Shown here piece after piece: positions 1-11,880 of a DNA stretch of 64,000 bases. The stretch covers positions 12,395,101-12,459,100 of the forward strand of contig CM055906.1 in the NCBI GenBank assembly GCA_029582155.1, written 5' to 3'. This stretch comes from Panopea generosa (Eukaryota > Mollusca > Bivalvia > Adapedonta > Hiatellidae). Made by a program: the position numbers and the translations under genes. The notes beneath the pieces were generated by a model. The model had not been told where the DNA came from. It searched no databases and saw nothing but the letters and a program-made list of their open reading frames with translations. Each line of letters opens with the position of its first letter. Positions within the stretch are counted from its first letter, which is position 1.

Positions 1-496
1 ATTCCTGGATTCGCCCATGTATTCTACATAGAGAGCGGTTAAAAAAAACTTGAAGATCTCTTTAACACCGAGATAAAATAAATCGGTATAAATTATTTGC
101 TGAATTGCTGTTTAACAAGTTACAGTTATTTTTTTCCATTTTATTCTGTTCTGTTACATTATTTACTGTTCTAAGAAACGTGTGTTCAAACCATGTGTTA
201 TTTCGCAACCGGATGTTGACTTTCATTATTACACTTAAAACCTTTGTATGTAAACGGAAGCTAAAGAATGTCGTACGTATACCATACACTTCCAGATTAT
301 GTTCTTGGTGTATCCAATGTTATTATAATATATAACTCTTTCCCGGGTCACTAAGGTGGTGGTTTGAATGTTGCCGTCGGTTCTATTGCTGTTCGAACAA
401 GACACATGTTTAAGCCATTTCTTCAAGTACACTTTTAGCAATATGTATTTGTAAATCAGAGGGATTCTCTGTGATTTAAGGCGCCGTCTCAAGATC

Positions 497-545
497 ACTT
501 ACCTCTCACCGCTAAGGTCGTAGGTTCGAGTCCCGCTCGCTCTGA
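497..545 (+). repeat. tRNA-like B-box fragment (SINE remnant)
   Basis: The string ggttcgagtcccgc matches the RNA polymerase III B-box and T-arm of a tRNA. No complete cloverleaf can be folded around it, so it is more likely the head of an old SINE than a tRNA gene. Confidence 0.35.
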
Positions 546-610
546 AAACTTTATGCGAAAATGTTTGTCAGTTACTTGCGGAAGGACGGTGGTTCTACTC
601 AGATTCATTA

Positions 611-1078
611 TTAAGTCTTCCTCCTCCAATATGCCATATACAACCTGTATAGAAATGGCTTTAACCCCACCCGTTCTAAATTAGAAAAAAACACATCAAT
701 GGCGTACCTGATCTGGTTTGAACTGTACGCCAGAAAAAATATCAGCGGTGCTGCAAGTAGGGGTTGGTGTCGGAGAATGCGTTTAGAGGTATCCCCTAAG
801 TAAACTTCTGAAGTTAGACAAATGATGTGTTCGGACTTTATTTGATTTGTGCGTGATTCGACATTCTTTACACATAAAAACCAATAAAATGAATTTAATC
901 CTATACTAAAAATCCTATAGCACTTATCACGCCGCTCACGCTGACCGACAAGAGTAACTAGTAACACTGCAGTATAGTTCAAGCAAGAGAAACCAGAGAT
1001 ACATTGGTCATTCATAGCAATAAATACTGCGGGAGAAATAGGTGAGCTTCCACTAATATATTCGGAAGAAATTAACAT
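611..1078 (-). other. 155-codon open frame of unknown nature
   Basis: This uninterrupted minus-strand frame starts at ATG and ends with ...YMAYWRRKT. It has no motif I recognise, no clear signal peptide and no repeat structure. A 155-codon frame is longish for AT-rich noncoding DNA but not improbable. There is no nearby Kozak context or splice evidence that ties it to a gene. It is recorded because it is the longest non-repeat frame in the first 3 kb, and it may well be spurious. Confidence 0.15.
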
Positions 1079-2161
1079 ACACGGTTTTTATGCAGATTTA
1101 GAGTTACTCTGTTCTCTTTTTGCGGACGAATTGTAACTAAGGGCTTTCTTGCGTATGCCTGGATTTATAAGCCCCTGATTAATTGATAGAGTAAAGAAAA
1201 AGAAAACATTTTACAACAAATCTGATTTTAAAATAACAAAATTGATGCAAATTAATTTGTTTCCAAAACAGCAGACGTTCACATATTATTGGAATAAACT
1301 ATTGAAATGTGCTTATATTTGGGTTATATTAAAGGTTTCGCTTAAGTGAATAGATGGCCGAAACTATACTTTGATGTTTTACATAAACGACTTGCATAAT
1401 TCTGTTTACATCAATTGCAGATGTTAACGGAACGTTTGCTGATGGTGCCGGTGTCACCCGTGGTTGTTCCTAAGTTACAGTTCATATGTTAGGAAGGCTT
1501 CCTTGTCAAACTCAGACTCTGGAGGTAAATAGAAATTAGCAAATCATAACTGAGTTCAATACAGCCAAACCCATCAGAATCAGTCACAATGAATGAAGAT
1601 TGACCCCTTAACACAGGTTGGCTGCTGAATACAAGCAGTGTATATATCTCCGTGTATATTAGAAACCCTAGCCTAATACCTTTCAATGAAAAAAAATCCC
1701 TTTCGTAGGTTTATATTCACTTATCCGTTCGTCCGTCCGTCCGTTTATCCGGACACACGAATGGGTAGTTAATTGTGTTGGGATAGTATTTTTTTTGGAC
1801 GATTGAAAAACAGTTGAATATAAATTAGCCACACAAGTAAATAAGCTGAGCGCAAAGAAGCCGCATACATACTCATTTGTTACAACGTCGGTCCGTTCGT
1901 ATGTCCGTCACACTTATCCATATGTTCAATACTCAGTTATAATGTCATATCTGAAGCATTGTTTTATGACTGTCGCTAAGCTTACTATTCAGGTGATTGC
2001 CGACATGCTTCGCTTAGGGTTTAATTTATAAAACGAAAACCCAAGGATAAATTAGCGGGTTTGTTACCAAAATCAATGTGAAAGCTTTAAGATGCATTTA
2101 TCACGTATCTGAATCTACATGTGTACTTATACGTTAATACCAGCATGCGTTGCAGATTTAC

Positions 2162-2305
2162 CGAACTGATGGCAGAAAACGCTATATCGTCTGCTTGAGT
2201 TGTATTTCCATTTCGTTTCTTTCTAAAATGATCAAGATTTCGTCTATAGATGTCACACCACTGCTGAAGTGCTTCCGGATCGTAGGGGGCCTGAAATGAG
2301 TCCAT
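2162..2305 (-). CDS. Possible first coding exon of an unknown gene
   Basis: The minus strand reads ATG and then 48 codons (MDSFQAPYDPEALQQW... to ...AFSAISS) before a plausible 5' splice site, cagttcg followed by GTAAATC, in phase 0. The composition is protein-like: mixed polar and aromatic residues and a basic stretch HFRKKR at about residues 32-37. It does not look like a translated repeat. I do not recognise the family and found no partner exon further left that clearly continues it. Chance ORF or degenerate exon are alternatives. Confidence 0.3.
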
Positions 2306-3080
2306 AGTAAAATTGAAATGTAGGTCTCATGGTCATATTTTTTATTGAAAATGCTGATTAAGTGCAGATGTATATGTTTGTGAGCTAAAATAGTAGTGGT
2401 GTTGATAAATCAGAGGTATTTCTTTGTTGTATTTCAGGACTACATTCCGAGAACTTGCAGTCAGGGATGTGGTGGTAATGCGGCGGAAGTGTCAGATGTG
2501 CAGTGTAAATTTTGACAGTGACCTCAGCAATTTCAAATTTGTGGAAAAGTTAAACCTTAATGGTATCATTTTCTGTGGATAATTCTGGAGACATTTAATT
2601 GTTATACAAGGAAACGGGACAAGTATATGGATTGGAAGGTCTGGGAATCGGTCAGTGGCAGGACAATATTGACAATTTATTATAAGTTATATGGGATTTT
2701 GTACAGGTGTGCCACCTATATGAACAGAAAGTAAAAATAGAAGAAATTGAATTACGAAGCTGGTTTTTCATCGGATTTACATGAAATTTGAACTACAATC
2801 AACTAAAATACAGGGAAATTGGATAATATATCAGAAATCTTGAAGGTATGTTTATTTTTAAATTAATTTAAATTCAAACAGTTAAAATATTAAAATTTTA
2901 ATAATTTTGAGATTTACTATGTTATTCTTTTACCCAGCATGCATTTCGCAGCCCCAGTGTAAAAGAATCGTCTGCAGTTGTGCTTCATTCAATTTGGATG
3001 TGTTTTTAGATCAATTGAAATATAATTTAAGAAGAATTTAATTTTTTGAAAATAGATCAATTTTAAAAAAAGTGCCCAAA

Positions 3081-3476
3081 ATGGAAGATTTCTTTCAAAC
3101 TTGCTATGAAAGGCTGGCCCAGCAGTCTGTACTTCATGAAAATGGTCAATGTATTCAGTGGACCGGCAGTGTCAGCAAGAGTTATAGGGATAGGGATCTA
3201 CTCCCTGCGGGTCATCGCACACGCAGTGCCCATAGAATGGCATTATTAATCAAATATAAAGACCTTGATATTCCATTAAAGTGGCAGGCTACTCATTTGT
3301 GTAATAATAAAATGTGTGTAAATGTATTGCATTTGAATTTAGAGGATATTTATACAAACAACAGTAGAAAACAATCTTTTGAACAGGTTAAATGTACTGG
3401 ACACACTCCTGGGAATGGCTTACGGGAGCCAGATTGTCTCGTGAAACTTTCCGCAAAGACTTGCACAGGTAGTTAA
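3081..3476 (+). CDS. Zinc-binding His-Me finger endonuclease-like protein (I-PpoI type)
   Basis: The frame encodes about 131 residues starting MEDFFQTCYE. It shows the core signature of the zinc-binding-loop homing endonuclease family: W27-T-G, H51, then H72-L-C74, C79-V-N and H84-L, followed by N93/N94 and C105, H108 and C119. By analogy with I-PpoI, H72 would be the general base, a following Asn the metal ligand, and the Cys/His residues two structural zinc sites. One expected cysteine of the second site, just after the NNSRK stretch, appears to be missing (S/F instead). The GTG-initiated longer frame at 3,072 is rejected in favour of the ATG. The last codons span a consensus donor (acag|gtagtt, donor at about 3,474); splicing to an acceptor near 3,575 would add only a few residues before a TAG. 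Related frames occur dispersed in some bivalve genomes, so a mobile or domesticated origin is possible. Confidence 0.6.
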   Translation: MEDFFQTCYERLAQQSVLHENGQCIQWTGSVSKSYRDRDLLPAGHRTRSAHRMALLIKYKDLDIPLKWQATHLCNNKMCVNVLHLNLEDIYTNNSRKQSFEQVKCTGHTPGNGLREPDCLVKLSAKTCTGS

Positions 3477-4420
3477 TATATGTAAGGTATTTATCTATAT
3501 TTACTCAAACATTTTGTAATTGTACTGTTGTTTGTTGAATAATCATAAACTTGATTCAATTTTATTAATTTTCAGATGCTTTGTAGACAATAGTCAAGAC
3601 AATTGGTTCCAGACTTTCTGTGACCTTCATCTTAGTGCTGAAAAAGTAAACCTTTTTCAGAAATGGAAGGTAAATTTATTTGCACAAATATTTTAACATT
3701 TTGATATTTTCTTGCATATTAGTATTTATATAATAATTAAACCTATATTATATAGTTGCAAGATAATTTGCATATACCAGTGTCATACAATTGTGATCTA
3801 TGTAATGTATACTCATAGTTGCAAAAGGAAGTGTGCTGTTTCAAGCAATATTATTTCGATAAAACGTATCGGTCTCGAATTTCGTACACAACCTTTATAC
3901 ACAATTTTGCTATTGATTGAAGGTGCACATGCAATTGAGCATAAATTGCTTTTAATTTTGATACCAAACATCATGTATTTCTGTTAAAAGATATATATAA
4001 GATTAACAAAAACCTTACCAAACATCATGTATTTCTGTTAAAAGATATATATAAGATTAACAAAAACCTAAGTGTACACTTTCATTTGCAACAGAGTTTC
4101 CACCATCTTGTGTAGAGGCAATATAGTTGATTTCGCCGATTCTAAGAGTCTGCTTAAAGCTGTAATACAATTCCTGTCAGCTGCAAACTATACATAACTC
4201 GTAACTATGTTTTGCTGTAAAAAAAAATCTGTATGCTTTAATTAATTTTTCTTCAGGTTATCATAACTGATAGTATAACAGAAAGATTATAAGGAGATTA
4301 AGAAGATATCTTAGCGCTGATGCTGGAAACATTATGACATAAAGGTATCATCGATAATAGAAATTATAGAACAGTCAACAAGTGACAATAGTATGTGTGT
4401 AATTTGTAATGAATCACTGT
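3474..4420 (+). repeat. Unit duplicated inside satellite A (parent copy)
   Basis: From the endonuclease frame's last codons (gcaaagacttgcacag) through the following ~945 bp, this sequence recurs nearly unchanged at 7,107-8,020, and its first ~165 bp also recurs at 6,310-6,476. This copy alone holds a 52-54 bp local duplication (accaaacatcatgtatttct..., about 3,962-4,067). A 91-codon frame at 3,712-3,987 is shared by both long copies but resembles no protein I know. The right end passes directly into satellite A. Confidence 0.75.
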
Positions 4421-6309
4421 GCTTCAGTTAAGTTCATAACTAATATGTGTTTCCGTGCCGCGTGTCCTGTCGGTGCTTAAGTTAAGTTAATAACTAACAT
4501 GTGTTTCCGTGCCATGTCTTCTGTCGGTGCTTCAGTTAAGTTCATAACTAATATGTGTTTCGGTGCCGCGTCTTGTGTCGGTGCTTTAGTTAAGTTCATA
4601 ACTAATAACTAATATATGTTTCTGTGTCGCGTCTTCTGTCGGTGCTTCAGTTAAGTTCATTACTAATATATGTTTCTGTGCCGCCTCTTCTGTCGGTGCT
4701 TCAGTTTAGTTCATAACTAATATATGTTTCTGTGCCGCGTCTTTTGTCGGTGTTTCAGTTAAGTTCATAACTAATATATGTTTCTGCGCCGCATCTTCTG
4801 TCGGCGCTTCAGTTAAGTTCATAACTAATATATGTTTCCGTGCCGCGTCTTGTGTCGGTGCTTTAGTTAAGTTCATAACTAATAACTAATATATGTTACT
4901 GTGCCACGTCTTCTGTCGGTGCTTCAGTTAAGTTCATAACTAATATATGTTTTTTTGCCGCGTCTTCTGTCGGTGCTTCAGTTAAGTTCATAACTAATAA
5001 CTAATATATGTTTCTGTGCCGCGTCTTCTGTCGGTGCTTCAGTTAAGTTCATTACTAATATATGTTTTTTGTGCGGCGTCGTCTGTCGGTGCTTTAGTTA
5101 AGTTCGTAACTAATATATGTTTCCGTGCCTTGTCTTGTGTCGGTGCTTTAGTTCAGTTCATAACAAATAACAAATATATGTTTCTGTACCACGTCTTCTG
5201 TCGGTGCTTCAGTTAAGTTCATAACTAATAACTATTATATGTTTCTGTGCCGTGTCTAATATTGGTGCTTCAGTTAATGTCATTACTAATATATGTTTCT
5301 GTGCTGCGTCTTCTGTTGGTGCTTCAGTTAAGTTCATAACTAATATATGTTTCGGTGCCGCGTCTTGTGTCGGTGCTTTAGTTCAGTTCATATCTTATAA
5401 CAAATATATGTTGCTGTGCCACGTCTTCTGTCGGTGCTTCAGTTAAGTTCATAGCTAATAACTAATATATGTTTCTTTGCCGCGTCTTCTGACGGTGCTT
5501 CAGTTAAGTTCATAACGAATACATGTTTCTGTGCCGCGTCTGCTGTCGGTGCTTCAGTTAAGTTCATTACTAATATATGTTTCTGTGTCACATCTTCTGT
5601 CGGTGATTCAGTTAAGTTCATAACTAATATATGTTTCTGTGCCGCGTCTTTTGTCGGTGCTTCAGTTCAGTTCATTACTAATACATGTTTCTGTGCCTCG
5701 TCTTCTGACGGTGCTTCAGTTAAGTTCATAACTAATACATGTTTCTGTGCCACGTCTTCTGACGGTGCTTCAGTTAAGTTCATAACTAATACATGTTTCT
5801 GTGCCGCGTGTCCTATCGGTGCTTTAGTTAAGTTAATAACTAACATGTGTTTCCGTGCCATGTCTTCTGTCGGTGCTTCAGTTAAGTTCATAACTAATAT
5901 GTGTTTCGGTGCCGCGTCTTGTGTCGGTGCTTTAGTTAAGTTCATAACTAATAACTAATATATGTTTCGGTGCCACGTCTTCTGTCGGTGCTTCAGTTAA
6001 GTTCATTACTAATATATGTTTCTGTGCCGCGTCTTCTGTCGAGGCTTCAGTTAAGTTCATAACTAATATATGTTTCTGTGCCGCGTCTTCTGTCGGTGGT
6101 TCAGTTAAGTTCAGTTCATAACTAATATATGTTTCTGTGCTGCATATTGTGGCGGTGTTATAGTTCAGTTTATAACTAATAACTAATATATGTTTCTGTG
6201 CCGCGTCTTCTGTCGGTGCTTCAGTTAAGTTCATAACTAATATATGTTTCTGTGCCACATCTTCAGTCGGTGCTTCAGTTAAGTTCATAACTAATATATG
6301 TTTCTGTGC
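4421..6309. repeat. Satellite A, block 1 (54-bp units)
   Basis: Tandem ~54-bp units run in sequence order gccgcgtcttctgtcggtgc, ttcagttaagttcataac, taatatatgtttctgt. Some units carry a 7-bp insertion that duplicates aataact, making 61-bp units. These usually follow a variant reading cttgtgtcggtgctttag. Because 54 is a multiple of three and the unit lacks stops in one frame on each strand, long periodic frames appear on both strands (minus: MNLTEAPTEDAAQKHILV repeated). The 7-bp insertions break these frames. Confidence 0.95.
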
Positions 6310-6476
6310 CGCAAAGACTTGCACAGGTAGTTAATAAATGTAGGGTATTTATCTATATTTACTCAAACATTTTGTAATTGTACTGTTGTTTGTTGAATAA
6401 TCATAAACTTGTTTCAATTTTATTCATTTTCAAATGCTTTGTAGACAATAGTCAAGACAATTGGTTCCAGACTTAC
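6310..6476 (+). repeat. Short copy of the 3,474 unit inside satellite A
   Basis: It begins at ccgcaaagacttgcacag, exactly where the satellite motif 'gtgccgc' meets the endonuclease tail, and runs ~165 bp through intron-like sequence to 'attggttccagactt' before satellite A resumes. Confidence 0.85.
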
Positions 6477-7106
6477 TAATATGTGTTTCGGTGCCACGTC
6501 TTGTGTCGGTACTTCAGTTAAATTCATAGCTAATAACTAATATATGTTTCTGTGTCGCGTCTTCTGTCGGTGCTTCAGTTAAGTTCATTACTAATATATG
6601 TTTCTGTGCCACATCTTCTGTCGGTGCTTCAGTTAAGTTCATAACTAATATATGTTTTTTGTGCCGCGTCTTCTGTCGGTGATTCAGTTAAGTTCATAAC
6701 TAATATATGTTTCCGTGCCCGTCTTGTGTCGGTGCTTTAGTTCAGTTCATAACTAATAACTAATATATGTTACTGTGCCACGTTTTCTGTCGGTGCTTCA
6801 GTTAATTTCATAACTAATATATGTTTCTATGCCACGTCTTCTGTCGGTGCTTCAGTTAAGTTCATTACTAATATATGTTCCTGTGCCGTGTCTTCTGTCG
6901 GTGCTTCAGTTAAGTTCATAACTAATATATGTTTCCGTGCCGCGTCTTGTGTCTATGCTTTAGTTCAGTTCATAACTAATAACTAATATATGTTTCTGTG
7001 CCGCGTCTTCTGTCGGTGCTTCAGTTAAGTTCATAACTAATATATGTTTCTGTGCCGCATCTTCAGTCGGTGCTTCAGTTAAGTTCATAACTAATATATG
7101 TTTATG
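6477..7106. repeat. Satellite A, block 2
   Basis: This is the same 54/61-bp family as block 1, about 11 units long, lying between the short and long copies of the 3,474 unit. Confidence 0.95.
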
Positions 7107-8020
7107 TGCCGCAAAGACTTGCACAGGTAGTGAATAAATGTAGGTTATTTATCTATATTTACTCAAACATTTTGTAATTGTATTGTTGTTTGTTTAATAA
7201 TCATAAACTTGTTTCAATTTTATTAATTTTCAGATGCTTTGTAGACAATAGTCAAGACAATTGGTTCCAGACTTTCTGTGACTTTCATCTTAGTGCTGTA
7301 AAGTAAACCTTTTTCAGAAATGGAAGGTAAATTTATTTGCACAAATATTTTAACATTTTGATATTTTCTTGCATATTAGTATTTATATAATAATGAAACC
7401 TATATTATATAGTTGCAAGATAATTTGCATATACCAGTGTCATACAATTGCGATCTATGTAATGTATACTCATAGTTGCAAAAGGAAGTGTGCTGTTTCA
7501 AGCAATATTATATTGATAAAACGTATCGGTCTCGAATTTCGTACACAACCTTTATACATAACTTTGCTATTGATTGAAGGTGCACATGCAATTGAGCATA
7601 AGTTGCTTTTAATTTTGATACCAAACATCATGTATTTCTGTTAATAGATATATATAAGATTAACAAAAACCTTACTGTACACTTTCTTTTGCAACAGAGT
7701 TTCTATCATCTTGTGTAGAGGCAATATAGTTGATTTCGTCGATTCTAAGAGTCTGCTTAAAGCTGTAATACAATTCCTGTCTGCTGCAAACTATACATAA
7801 CTCGTAACTATGTTTTGATGTAAAAACAAATCTGTATGCTTTAATTTATTTCTCTTCCGGTTATCATAACTAACAGTATAACAGAAAGATTATAACGGAA
7901 TTTAGAAGATATCTTAGCGCTGATGCTGGAAACATTATGACATAAAGGTATCATTGACAATAGTAATTATAGAACAGTCAACAAGTGAAAATGGTATGTG
8001 TGTAATTTGTAATGAAGCGC
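7107..8020 (+). repeat. Long copy of the 3,474 unit inside satellite A
   Basis: It matches 3,454-4,420 almost throughout, starting at the same ccgcaaagacttgcacag junction and ending at the same point before 'tgtgcttcagttaag'. It lacks the local ~53-bp duplication of the parent copy. It does not contain the endonuclease core, only its last codons. Confidence 0.85.
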
Positions 8021-8311
8021 TGTGCTTCAGTTAAGTTCATAACTAATATGTGTTTCCGTTCCGCGTGTCCTGTCGGTGCTTCAGTTAAGTTCATAACTAA
8101 TATGTGTTTCCGTGCCATGTCTTCTGTCGATGCTTCAGTTAAGTTCATAAATAATATGTGTTTCGGTGCCGCGTCTTGTGTCGGTGCTTTAGTTAAGTTC
8201 ATAACTAATAACTAATATATGTTTCTGTGCTGCGTCTTCTGTCAGTGCTTCAGTTAAGTTCATTACTAATATATGTTTCTGTGCCGCGTCTTCTGTCGGT
8301 GCTTCAGTTAA

Positions 8312-11300
8312 GTTCATTACTAATATATGTTTCTGTGCCGCTTCTTCTGTCGGTGCTTCAGTTAAGTTCATAACTAATATATGTTTCTGTGCCGCGTCTT
8401 TTGTAGGTGCTTCAATTAAGTTCATAACTAATATATGTTTCTGTGCCGCGTCTTCTGTCGGTGCTTCAGTTAAGTTCATAACTAATATATGTTTCCATGC
8501 CGCGTCTTGTGTCGGTGCTTTAGTTAAGTTCATAACTAATAACTAATATATGTTACTGTGCCACGTCTTCTGTCGGTCCTTCAGTTAAGTTCATAACTAA
8601 TATATGTTTCTTTGCTGCGTCTTTTGTCGGTGCTTCAGTTAAGTTCATAATTAATATATGTTTCTGTGCCGCGTCTTCTGTCGGTACTTCAGTTAAGTTC
8701 ATAACTAATATATGTTTCCGTGCCGTGTCTTGTGTCGGTGCTTTAGTTCAGTTCATAACTAATAACTAATATATGTTACTGTGCCACCTCTTCTGTCGGT
8801 GCTTCAGTTAAGTTCATAACTAATATATGTTTCTGTACCGCGTCTTTTGTCGGTACTTCAGTTCAGTTCACAACTAATATATGTTTCTGTGCTGCATCTT
8901 CTGTCGGTGCTTCAGTTAAGTTCATAACTAATATATGTTTCTGTGCCGCGTCTTGTGTTGGTGCTTTAGATCAGTGCATAACTAATAACTAATATATGTT
9001 ACTGTGCTACGTCTTCTGTCGGTGCTTCAGTTAAGTTCATAACTAATATATGTTTCTTTGCCGCGTCTTCTGTTGGTGCTTCAGTTAAGTTCATTACTAA
9101 TAACTAATATATGTTTCTGTGCCGCGTCTTCTGTCGGTGCTTCAGTTAAGTTCATTATTAATATATGTTTCTTTGCCGCGTCTTCTGTCGGTGCTTCAGT
9201 TAAGTTCATAACTAATATATGTTTCGGTGCCGCGTCTTGTGTGGGTGCTTTAGTTCAGTTCATAACTAATATATGTTTCCGTGCCGCATCTTCTGTCGGT
9301 GCTTCAGTTAAGTTCATAACTAATATATGTTTCTGTGCACCATCTTGTGTCGGTAGTTTAGTTAAGTTCATAACTAATAACTAATATATGTTTCCTTGCC
9401 GCGTCTTCTGTCGGTGCTTCAGTTAAGTTCATTAATAATATATTTTTCTGTGCCGCGTCTTCTGTCGGTGCTTTAGTTAAGTTCATAACTAATATATGTT
9501 TCTGTGCCACGTCTTGTGTCTGTGCTTTAGTTAAGTTGATAACTAATGACTAATATATGTTTCTGTACCACGTCTTCTGTCGGTGCTTCAGTTAAGTTCA
9601 TAGCTAATGACTAATATATGTTTCTGTGCCGTGTCTTCTGTCGGTGCTTTATTTAAGTTCATTACTAATATATGTTTCTGTGCCTCTTCTTCTGTCGGTG
9701 CTTCAGTTAAGTTCATAACTAATATATATTTCTGTGCCATGTCTTCTGTCGGTGCTTCAGTTAAGTTCATAACTAATATATGTTTCTGTGCAAGGTCTTC
9801 TGTCGGTGCTTCAGTTCAGTTCATTACTAATATATGTTTCTGTGCCGCGTCTTCTGTCGGTGCTTCAGTTTAGTTGATAGCTATTGTATGTTTCTGTGCT
9901 GCGTCTTCTGTCGGTGCTTCAGTTAAGTTCATTACTAATATATGTTTCTGTGCCGCGTCTTCTGTCGGTGCTTCAGTTAAGTTCATAACTAATAAATGTT
10001 TCTGTGCTGCGTCTTCTGTCGGTGCTTCAGTTAAGTTTATAACTAATAACTAATATATATTTCTGTGCCGCGTCTTGTGTCGGTGATTTAGTTAAGTTCA
10101 TTACTAATATATGTTTCTGTGCCGCTTCTTCTGTCGGTGCTTCAGTTAAGTTCATAACTAATATATGTTTCTGTGCCGCGTCTTTTGTCGGTGCTTCAAT
10201 TAAGTTCATAACTAATATATGTTTCTGTGCCGCGTCTTCTGTCGGTGCTTCAGTTAAGTTCATAACTAATATATGTTTCCGTGCCGCTTCTTGTGTCGGT
10301 GCTTTAGTTAAGTTCATAACTAATAACTAATATATGTTACTGTGCCACGTCTTCTGTCGGTCCTTCAGTTAAGTTCATAACTAATATATGTTTCTTTGCT
10401 GCGTCTTTTGTCGGTGCTTCAGTTAAGTTCATAATTAATATATGTTTCTGTGCCGCGTCTTCTGTCGGTACTTCAGTTAAGTTCATAACTAATATATGTT
10501 TCCGTGCCGTGTCTTGTGTCAGTGCTTTAGTTCAGTTCATAACTAATAACTAATATATGTTACTGTGCCACCTCTTCTGTCGGTGCTTCAGTTAAGTTCA
10601 TAACTAATATATGTTTCTGTACCGCGTCTTTTGTCGGTACTTCAGTTAAGTTCATAACTAATATATGTTTCTGTGCTGCATCTTCTGTCGGTGCTTCAGT
10701 TAAGTTCATAACTAATATATGTTTCTGTGCCGCGTCTTGTGTTGGTGCTTTAGATCAGTGCATAACTAATAACTAATATATGTTACTGTGCTACGTCTTC
10801 TGTCGGTGCTTCAGTTAAGTTCATAACTAATATATATTTCTTTGCCGCGTCTTCTGTTGGTGCTTCAGTTAAGTTCATTACTAATAACTAATATATGTTT
10901 CTGTGCCGCGTCTTCTGTCGGTGCTTCAGTTAAGTTCATTATTAATATATGTTTCTTTGCCGCGTCTTCTGTCGGTGCTTCAGTTAAGTTCATAACTAAT
11001 ATATGTTTCGGTGCCGCATCTTGTGTGGGTGCTTTAGTTCAGTTCATAACTAATATATGTTTCCGTGCCGCATCTTCTGTCGGTGCTTCAGTTAAGTTCA
11101 TAACTAATATATGTTTCTGCGCAACATCTTGTGTCGGTAGTTTAGTTAAGTTCATAACTAATAACTAATATATGTTTCCTTGCCGCGTCTTCTGTCGGTG
11201 CTTCAGTTAAGTTCATTAATAATATATTTTTCTGTGCCGCGTCTTCTGTCGGTGCTTTAGTTAAGTTCATAACTAATATATGTTTCTGTGCCACGTCTTG

Positions 11301-11880
11301 TGTCTGTGCTTTAGTTAAGTTGATAACTAATGACTAATATATGTTTTTGTACCACGTCTTCTGTCGGTGCTTCAGTTAAGTTCATAGCTAATGACTAATA
11401 TATGTTTCTATGCCGTGTCTTCTGTCGGTGCTTTATTTAAGTTCATTACTAATATATGTTTCTGTGCCTCTTCTTCTGTCGGTGCTTCAGTTAAGTTCAT
11501 AACTAATATATATTTCTGTGCCATGTCTTCTGTCGGTGCTTCAGTTAAGTTCATAACTAATATATGTTTCTGTGCAAGGTCTTCTGTCGGTGCTTCAGTT
11601 CAGTTCATTACTAATATATGTTTCTGTGCCGCGTCTTCTGTCGGTGCTTCAGTTTAGTTGATAGCTATTGTATGTTTCTGTGCTGCGTCTTCTGTCGGTG
11701 CTTCAGTTAAGTTCATTACTAATATATGTTTCTGTGCCGCGTCTTCTGTCGGTGCTTCAGTTAAGTTCATAACTAATATATGTTTCTGTGCTGCGTCTTC
11801 TGTTGGTGCTTCAGTTAAGTTTATAACTAATAACTAATATATATTTCTGTGCCGCGTCTTGTGTCGGTGATTTAGTTAAG
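8312..11880. repeat. 1,784-bp higher-order repeat, two copies
   Basis: Rare variants recur exactly 1,784 bp apart. Examples are the 'gtaggtgcttcaatt / gtcggtgcttcaatt' unit, the sequence around 9,058 and 10,842, the one around 9,607 and 11,391, and 'cagtttagttgatagctatt' at about 9,866 and 11,650. The length equals 32 x 54 plus 8 x 7, as expected if 32 units, 8 with the 7-bp insertion, were copied together. Confidence 0.85.

Larger units (their letters stand above)
1..2161. other. Low-copy AT-rich flank, no confident gene
   Basis: I see no reading frame here with a recognisable family. A tRNA-like B-box (ggttcgagtcc, 523-533) in the sequence around 497-545 suggests a decayed tRNA-derived SINE. 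A 155-codon minus-strand frame (611-1078) is listed separately. Short runs of gtccgtccgt occur near 1,725-1,745. The rest is AT-rich unique-looking DNA, probably intergenic or intronic. Confidence 0.5.

Noticed and set aside
1421..1471. Terminal exon reading DVNGTFADGAGVTRGCS after an acceptor
   Set aside because: The 17-codon frame has a good acceptor (ttgcag) and a faint resemblance to the end of Ly6/quiver-type domains, but it is too short and has no partner exon.
2434..2511. Exon reading DYIPRTCSQGCGGNAAEV
   Set aside because: There is an acceptor-like tttcag and a thrombospondin-like CSxGCGG, but the frame stops after 25 codons and nothing around it supports a gene.
3712..3987. 91-codon conserved frame also at 7,369-7,644
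   Set aside because: Its conservation is explained by recent segmental duplication of the whole unit; the sequence has no protein-like motif.
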